Origin: Clostridia bacterium
GTDB taxonomy: Bacteria > Bacillota_A > Clostridia > Oscillospirales > CAG-272
Direction of reading: 5' to 3'
Assembly (NCBI GenBank): GCA_017462145.1
Contig: JAFTRT010000178.1
Coordinates: 1-5,168 of the forward strand
Length of the DNA stretch: 5,168 nt
In this document: positions 1 through 5,074 of the stretch, one piece after another
Layout of the letters: each line of letters begins with the position of its first letter
Position numbering within the stretch: the stretch's first letter is position 1
Position numbers and translations under genes: made by a program
Notes under the pieces: model-generated
The model's database searches: none
What the model was told of the DNA's origin: nothing
What the model saw: only the letters and a program-made list of their open reading frames with translations

Positions 1-253
1 CAACCAGACGAACCGGCTCCGAATCCACATAGTATGTCTGATCCTTCGGAATCGGATCGCCGACTACGACCGTTGCCTTTTCGTATCTGTCCTTCTTATT
101 GTTATAGGTGTAATAGGTCTTGTCTTCATCCGGGGTCAACTCCAAGCCATTTGCATATACGATATTTTCGTCGCCCGCAGGCTCTTCGGCACAGCCGATC
201 AGAGCAGAAAGGCCGAGCAGTACGGCCAAAAGACACGCCAACAATCGTTTCAT
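1..253 (-). CDS. Putative lipoprotein, N-terminal part, runs off the left edge
   Basis: This frame has no stop before the window edge, so only the first 84 codons are visible. It starts at ATG 253, six bases after a GGAG ribosome-binding site (260-263). The N-terminus is a typical lipoprotein signal peptide: MKRLL, a hydrophobic stretch rich in Leu and Ala, then a lipobox ending S-A-L-I-G-C with the lipidated cysteine at residue 21. After cleavage the protein should be anchored to the outer face of the cytoplasmic membrane. The mature part begins with an acidic linker (AEEPAGDE) and continues as a polar segment rich in Tyr, Asp and Lys. I recognise no family in the visible part, and the function is unknown. 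It has its own SigA-like promoter just upstream, so it need not depend on the nucleosidase operon. The signal peptide and the start are well supported. Confidence 0.85.
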   Translation of the reverse strand, partial: MKRLLACLLAVLLGLSALIGCAEEPAGDENIVYANGLELTPDEDKTYYTYNNKKDRYEKATVVVGDPIPKDQTYYVDSEPVRLV

Positions 254-285
254 AATACTCTCCTTTGTGGGGTGGTGTTACAATT

Positions 286-314
286 ATTATACAGGATTTT
301 TTATAAAAAATCAA
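286..314 (-). promoter_or_regulatory. SigA-type promoter for the lipoprotein gene
   Basis: On the minus strand, TTGATT (309-314) and a perfect TATAAT (286-291) are separated by 17 bases, ideal for the housekeeping sigma factor. Transcription should begin near 279, giving a leader of about 25 bases before ATG 253. The -35 box lies only 8 bases past the stop of the nucleosidase gene. I see no GC-rich terminator between the two genes, so read-through from the upstream operon is also possible. Confidence 0.7.
295..312. repeat. Perfect 18-bp AT palindrome inside the lipoprotein promoter
   Basis: GATTTTTTATAAAAAATC reads the same on both strands. It fills most of the promoter spacer and overlaps the -35 box (309-314). 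Its core TTTTTATAAA (298-307) recurs as a direct copy at 319-328, exactly 21 bases (two helical turns) away, at the end of the nucleosidase gene. It could be an operator for an unknown regulator or an UP-like, bendable AT tract. With only A and T in the core, chance is a serious alternative. Confidence 0.35.
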
Positions 315-321
315 GTGCTTT

Positions 322-1023
322 TTATAAAGTGGGCAAAACCGACAGCAAAAGCTGTTGGGAGCGTTCTGCGGCAATGGCGACCATCTTGGGATATTCCATT
401 TCCGCCTCTCCCGATGCATTGTCGGAAATGGTGCGCAGAACCGAGCAGGGAATGCCGTTAACCAAGCAAACCTGGCCGATGGCACCTGCTTCCATATCGC
501 AGGCAATGGCATCAAATTGTTCCCGAATCCATGCTTTCCGGCTTCCGTCGTTGACGAATACGTCTCCCGATGCAATGACACCTTGGCGGCAGACAATGCC
601 CATTGCCCCAGCGGCGGTTGCAATCTTTTCTCCCATCTCATCCGATGCGGGGAGCGTGATACGATTGATTCCGGAGATCAGACCGACGGGGTCTCCAATG
701 GCAGAGGTATCCATGTCGTGCTGAACCACGGCTGTGGCAATAGCCAGATCCAAAATACCAAGCTCGGGGGAAAGGGTTCCCGCAACCCCCGTATTGAGGA
801 TGCAGTCTGTCCCGTAGCGGAGGATCATCGTCTGGGCACACAGAGCCGCAAAGACCTTTCCGATTCCGCATTGTGCCACCACAACCTCCTTGCCTGCCAG
901 GGTGCCGCAGACAAAACGGATTCCGCTGACGGTCTCCTCTTTGGGATCGGATAAGCGTGCGATCAGCCCCTCTACTTCTACCTGCATGGCACCGATGATG
1001 CCGATTTTGTGATTTTGTTTCAT
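322..1023 (-). CDS. mtnN: 5'-methylthioadenosine/S-adenosylhomocysteine nucleosidase
   Basis: This cytoplasmic enzyme hydrolyses the glycosidic bond of methylthioadenosine and S-adenosylhomocysteine, releasing adenine. It removes by-products of polyamine synthesis and methylation, and yields S-ribosylhomocysteine, the precursor of autoinducer-2 where LuxS is present. The 233 residues match the family length. Visible landmarks are the N-terminal KIGIIGAM strand with catalytic Glu16 (E. coli Glu12), the GIGKV loop near 53, LNTGVAG at 76-82, SGDVFV at 152-157, DMEA with ribose-binding Glu178 (E. coli Glu174), and RTISD with catalytic Asp201 (E. coli Asp197). All key residues are intact, so the enzyme should be active. 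ATG 1023 follows an AGGAGG site by four bases. The gene starts nine bases after the ABC-F stop, and that TAA forms part of its ribosome-binding site, which indicates co-transcription and possibly translational coupling. No luxS or polyamine gene is in view. Confidence 0.95.
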   Translation of the reverse strand: MKQNHKIGIIGAMQVEVEGLIARLSDPKEETVSGIRFVCGTLAGKEVVVAQCGIGKVFAALCAQTMILRYGTDCILNTGVAGTLSPELGILDLAIATAVVQHDMDTSAIGDPVGLISGINRITLPASDEMGEKIATAAGAMGIVCRQGVIASGDVFVNDGSRKAWIREQFDAIACDMEAGAIGQVCLVNGIPCSVLRTISDNASGEAEMEYPKMVAIAAERSQQLLLSVLPTL

Positions 1024-1032
1024 AGGTCCTCC

Positions 1033-2967
1033 TTATTGTTCGGTCTCCTCATAGATCTCCAGGAGCCGTTCCTCCAGTTCGTTTTTCTTGGTATCCAGCT
1101 CGGACAGGCGTACGTAATCGGTTGCGGCCTCTCCTTGCATTTCTGTTTCAATGGTTTCAAGCTCTGCTTCAATGCGTTCTGCCTCGGCACGCAGACGTTC
1201 CAGTCGTTTTTGTGCCCGACGGAGCTCGGCGGCATTTTGCTTGTTTTTCAGATATTGCTCTTTTTGAGAAGAGACGGCCTGTATCGGTTGTGCTTCCGCT
1301 TCGGAAGGGGCAGTGTCCGCTCTTCGTTTGCGGTCACGGCACAATTCCTCGTAGCCCTGTCCGGGTGTTTCTACATGAATATCCCACATGGACGTACCGG
1401 CGGACGGGGTCAGGTCGATGATGCGAGTGGCTAACTTGTCAATGAGATAGCGGTCGTGAGAGACCACCAAAATGGTGCCGTCAAATTGAGAAAGCGCTTG
1501 CTCCAAAGCTTCACGGGAGTCGATATCCAAATGGTTGGTGGGCTCGTCCAGCACCAATACGTTCACGTCAGACAGCATCAGCTTGCAAAGGGTCAGTCGG
1601 GCTCGTTCGCCGCCACTGATCTCGGATACCTCCTTGAAAACGTCCTCTCCGAAAAAGCGGAAGAGAGACAGGGCGGTTCGAACCGCTGTTTCGGTCATGG
1701 CGGGATAGGTGTGCCAAAGCTCCTCCAGTACGGTGTTTTGGAGATTCAACTGTTGGTTTTCCTGATCGTAATAGCCCACGTTGACGTTGTAGCCCATATC
1801 GACGTATCCCGATGTGGGGGCCAGCTTGCCCAACAGGAGCTTGATCAGGGTGGATTTTCCGCATCCGTTGGGGCCGACAAAGAAAAGCCGGTCTCCTCTC
1901 TTGACCAAAAAGGACAGCGGACGCAACAGGGGCACGGATGGGGTATAGGAAAAGGCAAGATCCCGAACCGTCAGCACGTCGTTGCCCGTCACGGCAGAGG
2001 AGGAAAAGCTCATGCGGATGGCACGGAGATCCTCCTGTGGGCGCTCCAGCTTTTCCATTTTGTCCAACAGCTTCAAGCGGCTCTCGGCGGCAATGATATT
2101 GCGTTCCCGATTCCAACGGCGTTGTTGGGCGATGTAGGCCTCCTGGCGGGCGATCTCCTTTTGTTGATTTCGCCAATGGCGTTCTTCGATCTCACGGTCG
2201 ATGCGCCTTTGTTCCATGCTTTTGGTATAGCCACCGTTGTAGAGCTTGGCCTTGTGATGCTCGATACAGAGGGTCTTGGTGGTAACACGATCCAAAAAGT
2301 AACGGTCGTGGGAGATGACCAAGACGCATTTTTTATAGCACATCAAGAACTGCTCCAACCAATCCAACGTTTCCATATCCAAATGGTTGGTAGGTTCGTC
2401 CAACATCAGAATATCCGGCTCACGGCACAGCTCACGGGAGAGAGCCAGACGGGTACGCTGACCGCCGCTGAACGTGGAGAAGGGGCGGTGCATGGCTTCC
2501 TCGTCAAAGCCCATGCGGCGAAGCGTGGAGGCACAGCGCCCGCGAAATTCCAGACCGCCCTCACGGATAAAGGCTTCATTGAGTGCGGTATATTCGGCGG
2601 TGAGCTCCTCGGTTGCTTCATTGGCTAAGCGTTGTTCTAACAAGGACAGGTGTTCCTCCATGGCCAAGAGGTCGGGGAAAGAGCGATACATCAGCTCCAG
2701 AGCGGAAAGCTCCTCCTCCCCTACCAGTAAGCGTTCCAAGGCTTCATTTTGCCGCAAAATTCCTACGGTCTTATCTTTGGAACGATATACGTGCCCCGAG
2801 TCGGGTGTCAGCTCCCCTAAAATCAGACGGAACAGGGTGGATTTTCCCGCACCGTTGGACCCGATAATGCCGATCCGATCGGCCTCGTCGGCGGCAAAGG
2901 TCACGCCGTCCAGGATGACCTTGGTGCCAAAGGAAAGGGAAAGTCGGTCAATATTGAGTGCGATCAT
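1033..2967 (-). CDS. ABC-F family ATPase, YdiF/Uup-like, ribosome-associated
   Basis: The 644 residues contain two fused ATP-binding domains and no membrane segment, which defines ABC-F proteins. These bind the ribosomal E site and relieve stalled or blocked translation. Domain 1 has Walker A GSNGAGKST (36-44), signature SGGQ (167-170), Walker B ending LMLDE with catalytic Glu191, and switch His220. A charged alpha-helical linker (about 245-325) corresponds to the P-site tRNA interaction motif. Domain 2 has Walker A GPNGCGKST (365-373), signature SGGE (451-454), LVLDE with Glu475, and His504. The C-terminus (about 565-642) is a charged coiled coil, as in YdiF and Uup. The frame stays open up to 3045, but that start would overlap the repressor gene. 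ATG 2967 begins directly with the conserved first strand and has an AAGGA site ten bases upstream. The linker is not unusually long, so a housekeeping translation factor is likelier than an antibiotic-resistance type, though resistance cannot be excluded. The gene is second in the repressor operon. Confidence 0.93.
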   Translation of the reverse strand: MIALNIDRLSLSFGTKVILDGVTFAADEADRIGIIGSNGAGKSTLFRLILGELTPDSGHVYRSKDKTVGILRQNEALERLLVGEEELSALELMYRSFPDLLAMEEHLSLLEQRLANEATEELTAEYTALNEAFIREGGLEFRGRCASTLRRMGFDEEAMHRPFSTFSGGQRTRLALSRELCREPDILMLDEPTNHLDMETLDWLEQFLMCYKKCVLVISHDRYFLDRVTTKTLCIEHHKAKLYNGGYTKSMEQRRIDREIEERHWRNQQKEIARQEAYIAQQRRWNRERNIIAAESRLKLLDKMEKLERPQEDLRAIRMSFSSSAVTGNDVLTVRDLAFSYTPSVPLLRPLSFLVKRGDRLFFVGPNGCGKSTLIKLLLGKLAPTSGYVDMGYNVNVGYYDQENQQLNLQNTVLEELWHTYPAMTETAVRTALSLFRFFGEDVFKEVSEISGGERARLTLCKLMLSDVNVLVLDEPTNHLDIDSREALEQALSQFDGTILVVSHDRYLIDKLATRIIDLTPSAGTSMWDIHVETPGQGYEELCRDRKRRADTAPSEAEAQPIQAVSSQKEQYLKNKQNAAELRRAQKRLERLRAEAERIEAELETIETEMQGEAATDYVRLSELDTKKNELEERLLEIYEETEQ

Positions 2968-2980
2968 ACAAAGAGATTCC

Positions 2981-3577
2981 TTACAGTTTGATTTTAATTT
3001 CCTTGGCCACGCCCAAAATGCGTGCCTCTCCCGATTCAAAGTCATCGGTGGTCAGATGAATGGGCGTGTATTCCTCGTTTTCGGGGAGCAGATATACGTT
3101 GCGCTTGACACGTTGAAAGCGTTTCACCGTGGCACAGTCGCCTCCCACCAAGCAGGCAACCACGTCTCCGTCCTCGGCATACTGCTGCTTGTGAAAAAGC
3201 ACCAGAGATCCCTCCATCATGCCGATGTCTTTCATGCTGTCACCTACGATCTTCAGATAGAAATAATCCTCTGCATCGCCTACGTCGGCGTATTCATAGC
3301 CCAAAAGAGATTCGTCGGTCAGAATGGGCGAGCCTGCACGGATCTCTCCGATAATGGGAATTTGCCGTTCCTTGGCGTGTGGCTCGTCCTCCCCCAAAAA
3401 ATAGGACAGAGAAACGCCAAAATGATGGGCCAACAGCTTGAGCTTTTCGGTTTTGGGAACCGACCGTCCGTTTTTCCAGTCGGTAAAGGTGGAGGGCGAG
3501 ATTTTGGTTGCTTGGGCCACCCGATATACTGTTGTATTGTTCATTTTCAATAATCGTTCCAAGAGAGCGTAGTCCAT
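2981..3577 (-). CDS. XRE-type repressor with self-cleaving S24 (LexA/CI-like) domain
   Basis: This 198-residue protein joins an N-terminal XRE/Cro-type helix-turn-helix (about 14-38, with ISPSTFTDWKNGR as the recognition segment) to a C-terminal S24 peptidase domain. The self-cleavage residues are all present: the Ala81-Gly82 scissile bond in GEIRAGSP, nucleophile Ser114 in VGDSM, and general base Lys152 in ATVKRF. Such proteins bind operators as dimers and are inactivated when RecA filaments on damaged DNA stimulate self-cleavage. True LexA has a winged helix instead, so this is a CI-like or stress-response repressor and not the SOS master regulator. The frame is open back to 3697, but ATG 3577 has a strong AAAAAGGAG site six bases upstream and starts the DNA-binding domain. 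The gene heads an operon with the ABC-F and nucleosidase genes and is transcribed away from the microprotein and sigma-like genes, which are its likely targets. Autoregulation is inferred from the palindrome in its leader. Confidence 0.93.
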   Translation of the reverse strand: MDYALLERLLKMNNTTVYRVAQATKISPSTFTDWKNGRSVPKTEKLKLLAHHFGVSLSYFLGEDEPHAKERQIPIIGEIRAGSPILTDESLLGYEYADVGDAEDYFYLKIVGDSMKDIGMMEGSLVLFHKQQYAEDGDVVACLVGGDCATVKRFQRVKRNVYLLPENEEYTPIHLTTDDFESGEARILGVAKEIKIKL

Positions 3578-3607
3578 TTTCAGCTCCTTTTTGTGTAATT
3601 GTAACAA

Positions 3608-3627
3608 TATTTCGGAAATCCGAAATA
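3608..3627. promoter_or_regulatory. Perfect 20-bp palindrome, probable repressor operator (O1)
   Basis: The sequence TATTTCGGA-AA-TCCGAAATA has perfect nine-base arms around a two-base centre. It lies five bases upstream of the plus-promoter -35 box and within the leader of the repressor transcript. Its size and symmetry suit a dimeric helix-turn-helix protein, and the neighbouring repressor is the obvious candidate. It does not resemble the Bacillus/Clostridium LexA box (GAAC-N4-GTTC), in line with this not being LexA. That a protein binds here is an inference. Confidence 0.65.
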
Positions 3628-3632
3628 GATAC

Positions 3633-3661
3633 TTGACAACCATTCTGATTTCCGCTATAAT
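3633..3661 (+). promoter_or_regulatory. Consensus SigA promoter for the microprotein and sigma-like genes
   Basis: TTGACA (3633-3638) and TATAAT (3656-3661) are separated by exactly 17 bases, a perfect match to the housekeeping consensus. Transcription should start near 3668 and give a leader of about 95 bases before ATG 3763. A promoter this strong usually needs a repressor to keep it quiet. The operator-like site at 3640-3659 covers its spacer and part of its -10 box. Confidence 0.82.
3640..3659. promoter_or_regulatory. Degenerate operator-like site (O2) over the plus promoter
   Basis: Aligned by centre with the 20-bp palindrome, this stretch matches at 12 of 20 positions, including GAT-TTCCG, which is identical to the minus strand of O1. 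Its centre lies at 3649.5, exactly 32 bases from the O1 centre (3617.5). It covers the spacer and the first four bases of the plus-strand -10 box. The match is uneven: the right half is good and the left half weak, so this is a candidate and not a clear site. Confidence 0.4.
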
Positions 3662-3671
3662 ATTGCTGTCG

Positions 3672-3691
3672 GATTCATTATATCCGAAAAC
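3672..3691. promoter_or_regulatory. Degenerate operator-like site (O3) over the minus promoter
   Basis: Centred at 3681.5, another 32 bases on from O2, it matches the O1 palindrome at 12 of 20 positions, with a strong right half ATCCGAAA. A second way to read the region is TCGGAT-N7-ATCCGA (3669-3687), an imperfectly spaced inverted repeat of the same half-site. Either way it covers the -10 box of the repressor promoter (3677-3682) and the first bases of the opposing transcript. Confidence 0.4.
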
Positions 3692-3705
3692 ATCCATTTT
3701 GTCAA
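3677..3705 (-). promoter_or_regulatory. Consensus SigA promoter for the repressor operon
   Basis: On the minus strand TTGACA (3700-3705) and TATAAT (3677-3682) are separated by 17 bases, again a perfect consensus. Transcription should start near 3670, with a leader of about 93 bases before ATG 3577. The -10 box is only 15 bases from the -10 box of the plus promoter. The two promoters point toward each other, so polymerase at one should block the other. Confidence 0.82.
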
Positions 3706-3762
3706 TAAGAAAGTGAAAAACAAATCAAAAAATAGAAGAAGAAGGAGATTTACCGTCAAAAA

Positions 3763-3942
3763 ATGTGTAAAATTTGTCATTATCGCTTTTGTCCGCCTGC
3801 TTGCCCATCCTTTGACGGCAGGAGCTCGGAACTGGGAGAAAGGGTTGGATTCTGTCGGAAATGCGGAAGTCCGCTTTATGAAACTGAGACGGTAATCCGC
3901 ACAAGCGGGCGTTTGTATTGTGTCGATTGTGCTCCTTTTTAA
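3763..3942 (+). CDS. Cysteine-rich zinc-binding microprotein, 59 residues
   Basis: ATG 3763 to TAA 3940-3942 encodes 59 residues with eight cysteines in four pairs: C2-x2-C5, C10-x3-C14, C31-x2-C34 and C53-x2-C56. The sequence opens MCKIC, continues CPPACP, then has CRKCGSPLYE and ends YCVDCAPF. The second half resembles a zinc ribbon or LIM-like knuckle (CxxCG, a beta turn, then CxxC), so one or two zinc ions are probable. I recall short hypothetical proteins of this pattern in Clostridia but cannot name a family. The AAGGAG site (3742-3747) is 15 bases upstream, longer than ideal, yet no better in-frame start exists because all eight paired cysteines follow ATG 3763. It sits first in the plus-strand transcript, 50 bases before the sigma-like gene. 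A role as a nucleic-acid or protein adaptor, perhaps with that neighbour, is a guess. No signal peptide or membrane segment is present. Confidence 0.8.
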   Translation: MCKICHYRFCPPACPSFDGRSSELGERVGFCRKCGSPLYETETVIRTSGRLYCVDCAPF

Positions 3943-3992
3943 CGAGCGGATCGAAAGTAAGATAGATAGAATGAAACAGGAAGGAGGTTTGT

Positions 3993-4391
3993 GTGACCCA
4001 AACAATGCATGGCTCCGTTGGGACGGAGGAAGAAAACAATCAAAAGCTTCTTCGGGAGACCGATCAATATTTGAGGGGGTATGCCCTGAATCGAAAGCTG
4101 TTGCGTTTGGATCGTTATGAGAGGGAATTTTTCAAGCAACGGGAGACCGAGGCGGGAGAGCCCTTTGGCGAGGGCGTGTTGGCACGTGCCCGAATGTTTG
4201 AAATCCGTCATTTTGTGATGTCTATGGACAACAGCGACGAAAAGCTGTTCCTCTATTACCATTACATCAAAGGGCAATCGGTGGAGCGTTGCGGAGAGCT
4301 GTTGGGCCTTTCCAGAAGCAGTGCCTTTCGCATGAAAAAACGAGCTTTGCTGTTGGCGGGAAGGCATCGCAATAGCTTGGAGACGACGTAA
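3993..4391 (+). CDS. Sigma-70 region-4-like helix-turn-helix protein
   Basis: The 132-residue frame starts at GTG 3993, five bases after an AAGGAGG site. A downstream ATG at 4005 is spaced too far (17 bases) to be preferred. The N-terminal half (about 12-55) is a charged, probably helical segment containing YALNRKLLRLDRYEREFF. The C-terminal half holds a helix-turn-helix: IKGQSVERCGELLGLSRSSAFRMKKRAL (about 92-119), like the -35-binding region 4 of sigma factors and the small sigma-like regulators of phages (ArpU, RinA and DUF1492-type). No region 2, which would bind the -10 box, is visible, so it is not a complete sigma factor. It may be an activator or partner of RNA polymerase, or a remnant of a prophage regulator. 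It shares the strong plus promoter with the zinc microprotein and ends at a terminator. The general class is fairly certain; the target is unknown. Confidence 0.75.
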   Translation: MTQTMHGSVGTEEENNQKLLRETDQYLRGYALNRKLLRLDRYEREFFKQRETEAGEPFGEGVLARARMFEIRHFVMSMDNSDEKLFLYYHYIKGQSVERCGELLGLSRSSAFRMKKRALLLAGRHRNSLETT

Positions 4392-4426
4392 AAACAGCCG
4401 CAGAGAATCACTCTGCGGCTGTTTTT
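4390..4426. terminator. Bidirectional intrinsic terminator
   Basis: AAAACAGCCGCAGAG (4391-4405) pairs perfectly with CTCTGCGGCTGTTTT (4411-4425) around the five-base loop AATCA. It is followed on the plus strand by a T run (4422-4427) and preceded by an A run that acts as the T run on the minus strand. It lies directly after the sigma-like gene and 12 bases past the end of ftsH, so it should end both convergent transcripts. Confidence 0.93.
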
Positions 4427-4438
4427 TATTGCTTCGGA

Positions 4439-5074
4439 TCAAGCGTTGGTATCATCCTCATCGGAGGTGGATTCTTCTTCGCTTTCCTCCACGTCCTCGG
4501 AGTCTTCCGTCTCATCCGGAGCCGGGATCGTTTCTTCCTCGGCATCCGCTTCTTCCTCGGGAGATTCCATGGGTGCGATCTTTTCGGCTTCGGCCTTCAA
4601 GGCTTCTTCCTCGGCTTTTTTACGGGCGGCAATGGCCTCCTGACGGCGGCGCTCTTCATTTTCCTCCCGACTCTTGCGCTTTTTGGCCTCGGTCATTTCC
4701 TCCAGCTCTTCAAAGGTGGGATCTCCCTCCATGGCGGCGGCAAACTGCTCACCGTCCATCACCTCGTTCTTCAGCAGGAATTCGGCCACAAAGTGCAATT
4801 TATCCATATTTTCGGTCAAAATGCGCTTTGCATGTTCGTATGCTTGGGTAATGATGGTGTGGATCTCGGCATCGATCTTTGCTGCGGTCTCATCCGAGTT
4901 GTCCTGAGAGCTGGAGAAATCCCGTCCCAGGAAGATCTCGCCCTGATCGGTTCCAAAGGCACGAAGACCCAAAACCTTGCTCATACCCAACTGTGTGACC
5001 ATGCGCTTGGCAACGTCGGTGGCTCGCTTGATATCGTTGGACGCACCGCCCGACACATCTCCAAAGATCAGCTC
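4439..5074 (-). CDS. ftsH: ATP-dependent zinc metalloprotease FtsH, C-terminal part
   Basis: FtsH is a membrane-anchored AAA+ hexamer that degrades misfolded membrane proteins and short-lived regulators. Only the end of the M41 peptidase domain is here. It reads from ELIFGDVSGGASNDIKRAT, where the Asp of GASND is the third zinc ligand, through MVTQLGMS, the FLGRDFS motif, and the helical KIDAEI...AYEHAKRILTENMDKL segment. The HExxH zinc site, the AAA+ domain and the membrane segments would lie beyond the right edge. After the fold comes a long tail of about 90 residues: a basic, coiled stretch (KKRKSREENEERRRQE and following) and then a very acidic Glu/Asp/Ser-rich end. The gene ends at TGA 4439-4441. 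A GTG at 5056 could be miscalled as a start, but it encodes the Val of FGDVS inside the conserved domain. The frame is interrupted at 5075 by a TAA where FtsH has Glu. Confidence 0.9.
   Translation of the reverse strand, partial: ELIFGDVSGGASNDIKRATDVAKRMVTQLGMSKVLGLRAFGTDQGEIFLGRDFSSSQDNSDETAAKIDAEIHTIITQAYEHAKRILTENMDKLHFVAEFLLKNEVMDGEQFAAAMEGDPTFEELEEMTEAKKRKSREENEERRRQEAIAARKKAEEEALKAEAEKIAPMESPEEEADAEEETIPAPDETEDSEDVEESEEESTSDEDDTNA

Noticed and set aside
1456..2628. Open frame of 390 codons on the plus strand
   Set aside because: It lies antisense to the ABC-F gene, has no recognisable domain, and its composition reflects the complement of the conserved ATPase motifs.
2968..3045. N-terminal extension of the ABC-F frame
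   Set aside because: It overlaps the repressor gene by 65 bases and adds residues unlike the family. ATG 2967 starts right at the conserved first strand with a ribosome-binding site.
2474..3553. Open frame of 359 codons on the plus strand
   Set aside because: It spans the antisense of both the ABC-F and repressor genes, which are secured by intact motifs on the minus strand.
2981..3577. Identification as LexA itself
   Set aside because: The N-terminus is an XRE-type HTH and not the LexA winged helix, and no GAAC-N4-GTTC box is seen in the control region.
3578..3697. N-terminal extension of the repressor frame
   Set aside because: It would run through the leader, the palindrome and the opposing promoter. 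ATG 3577 has a much better ribosome-binding site and gives the usual S24 repressor length.
3713..3895. Arg/Lys-rich 60-codon frame on the plus strand
   Set aside because: It overlaps the cysteine-rich microprotein in another frame. Its basic start comes from an A/G-rich leader that contains the ribosome-binding site.
3655..4039. Two minus-strand frames (104 and 116 codons)
   Set aside because: They are antisense to the microprotein and the start of the sigma-like gene, lack ribosome-binding sites and show no known motif.
3939..4442. Minus-strand frame of 167 codons opposite the sigma-like gene
   Set aside because: It would run through the bidirectional terminator and has no domain, whereas the plus-strand frame has a clear HTH and ribosome-binding site.
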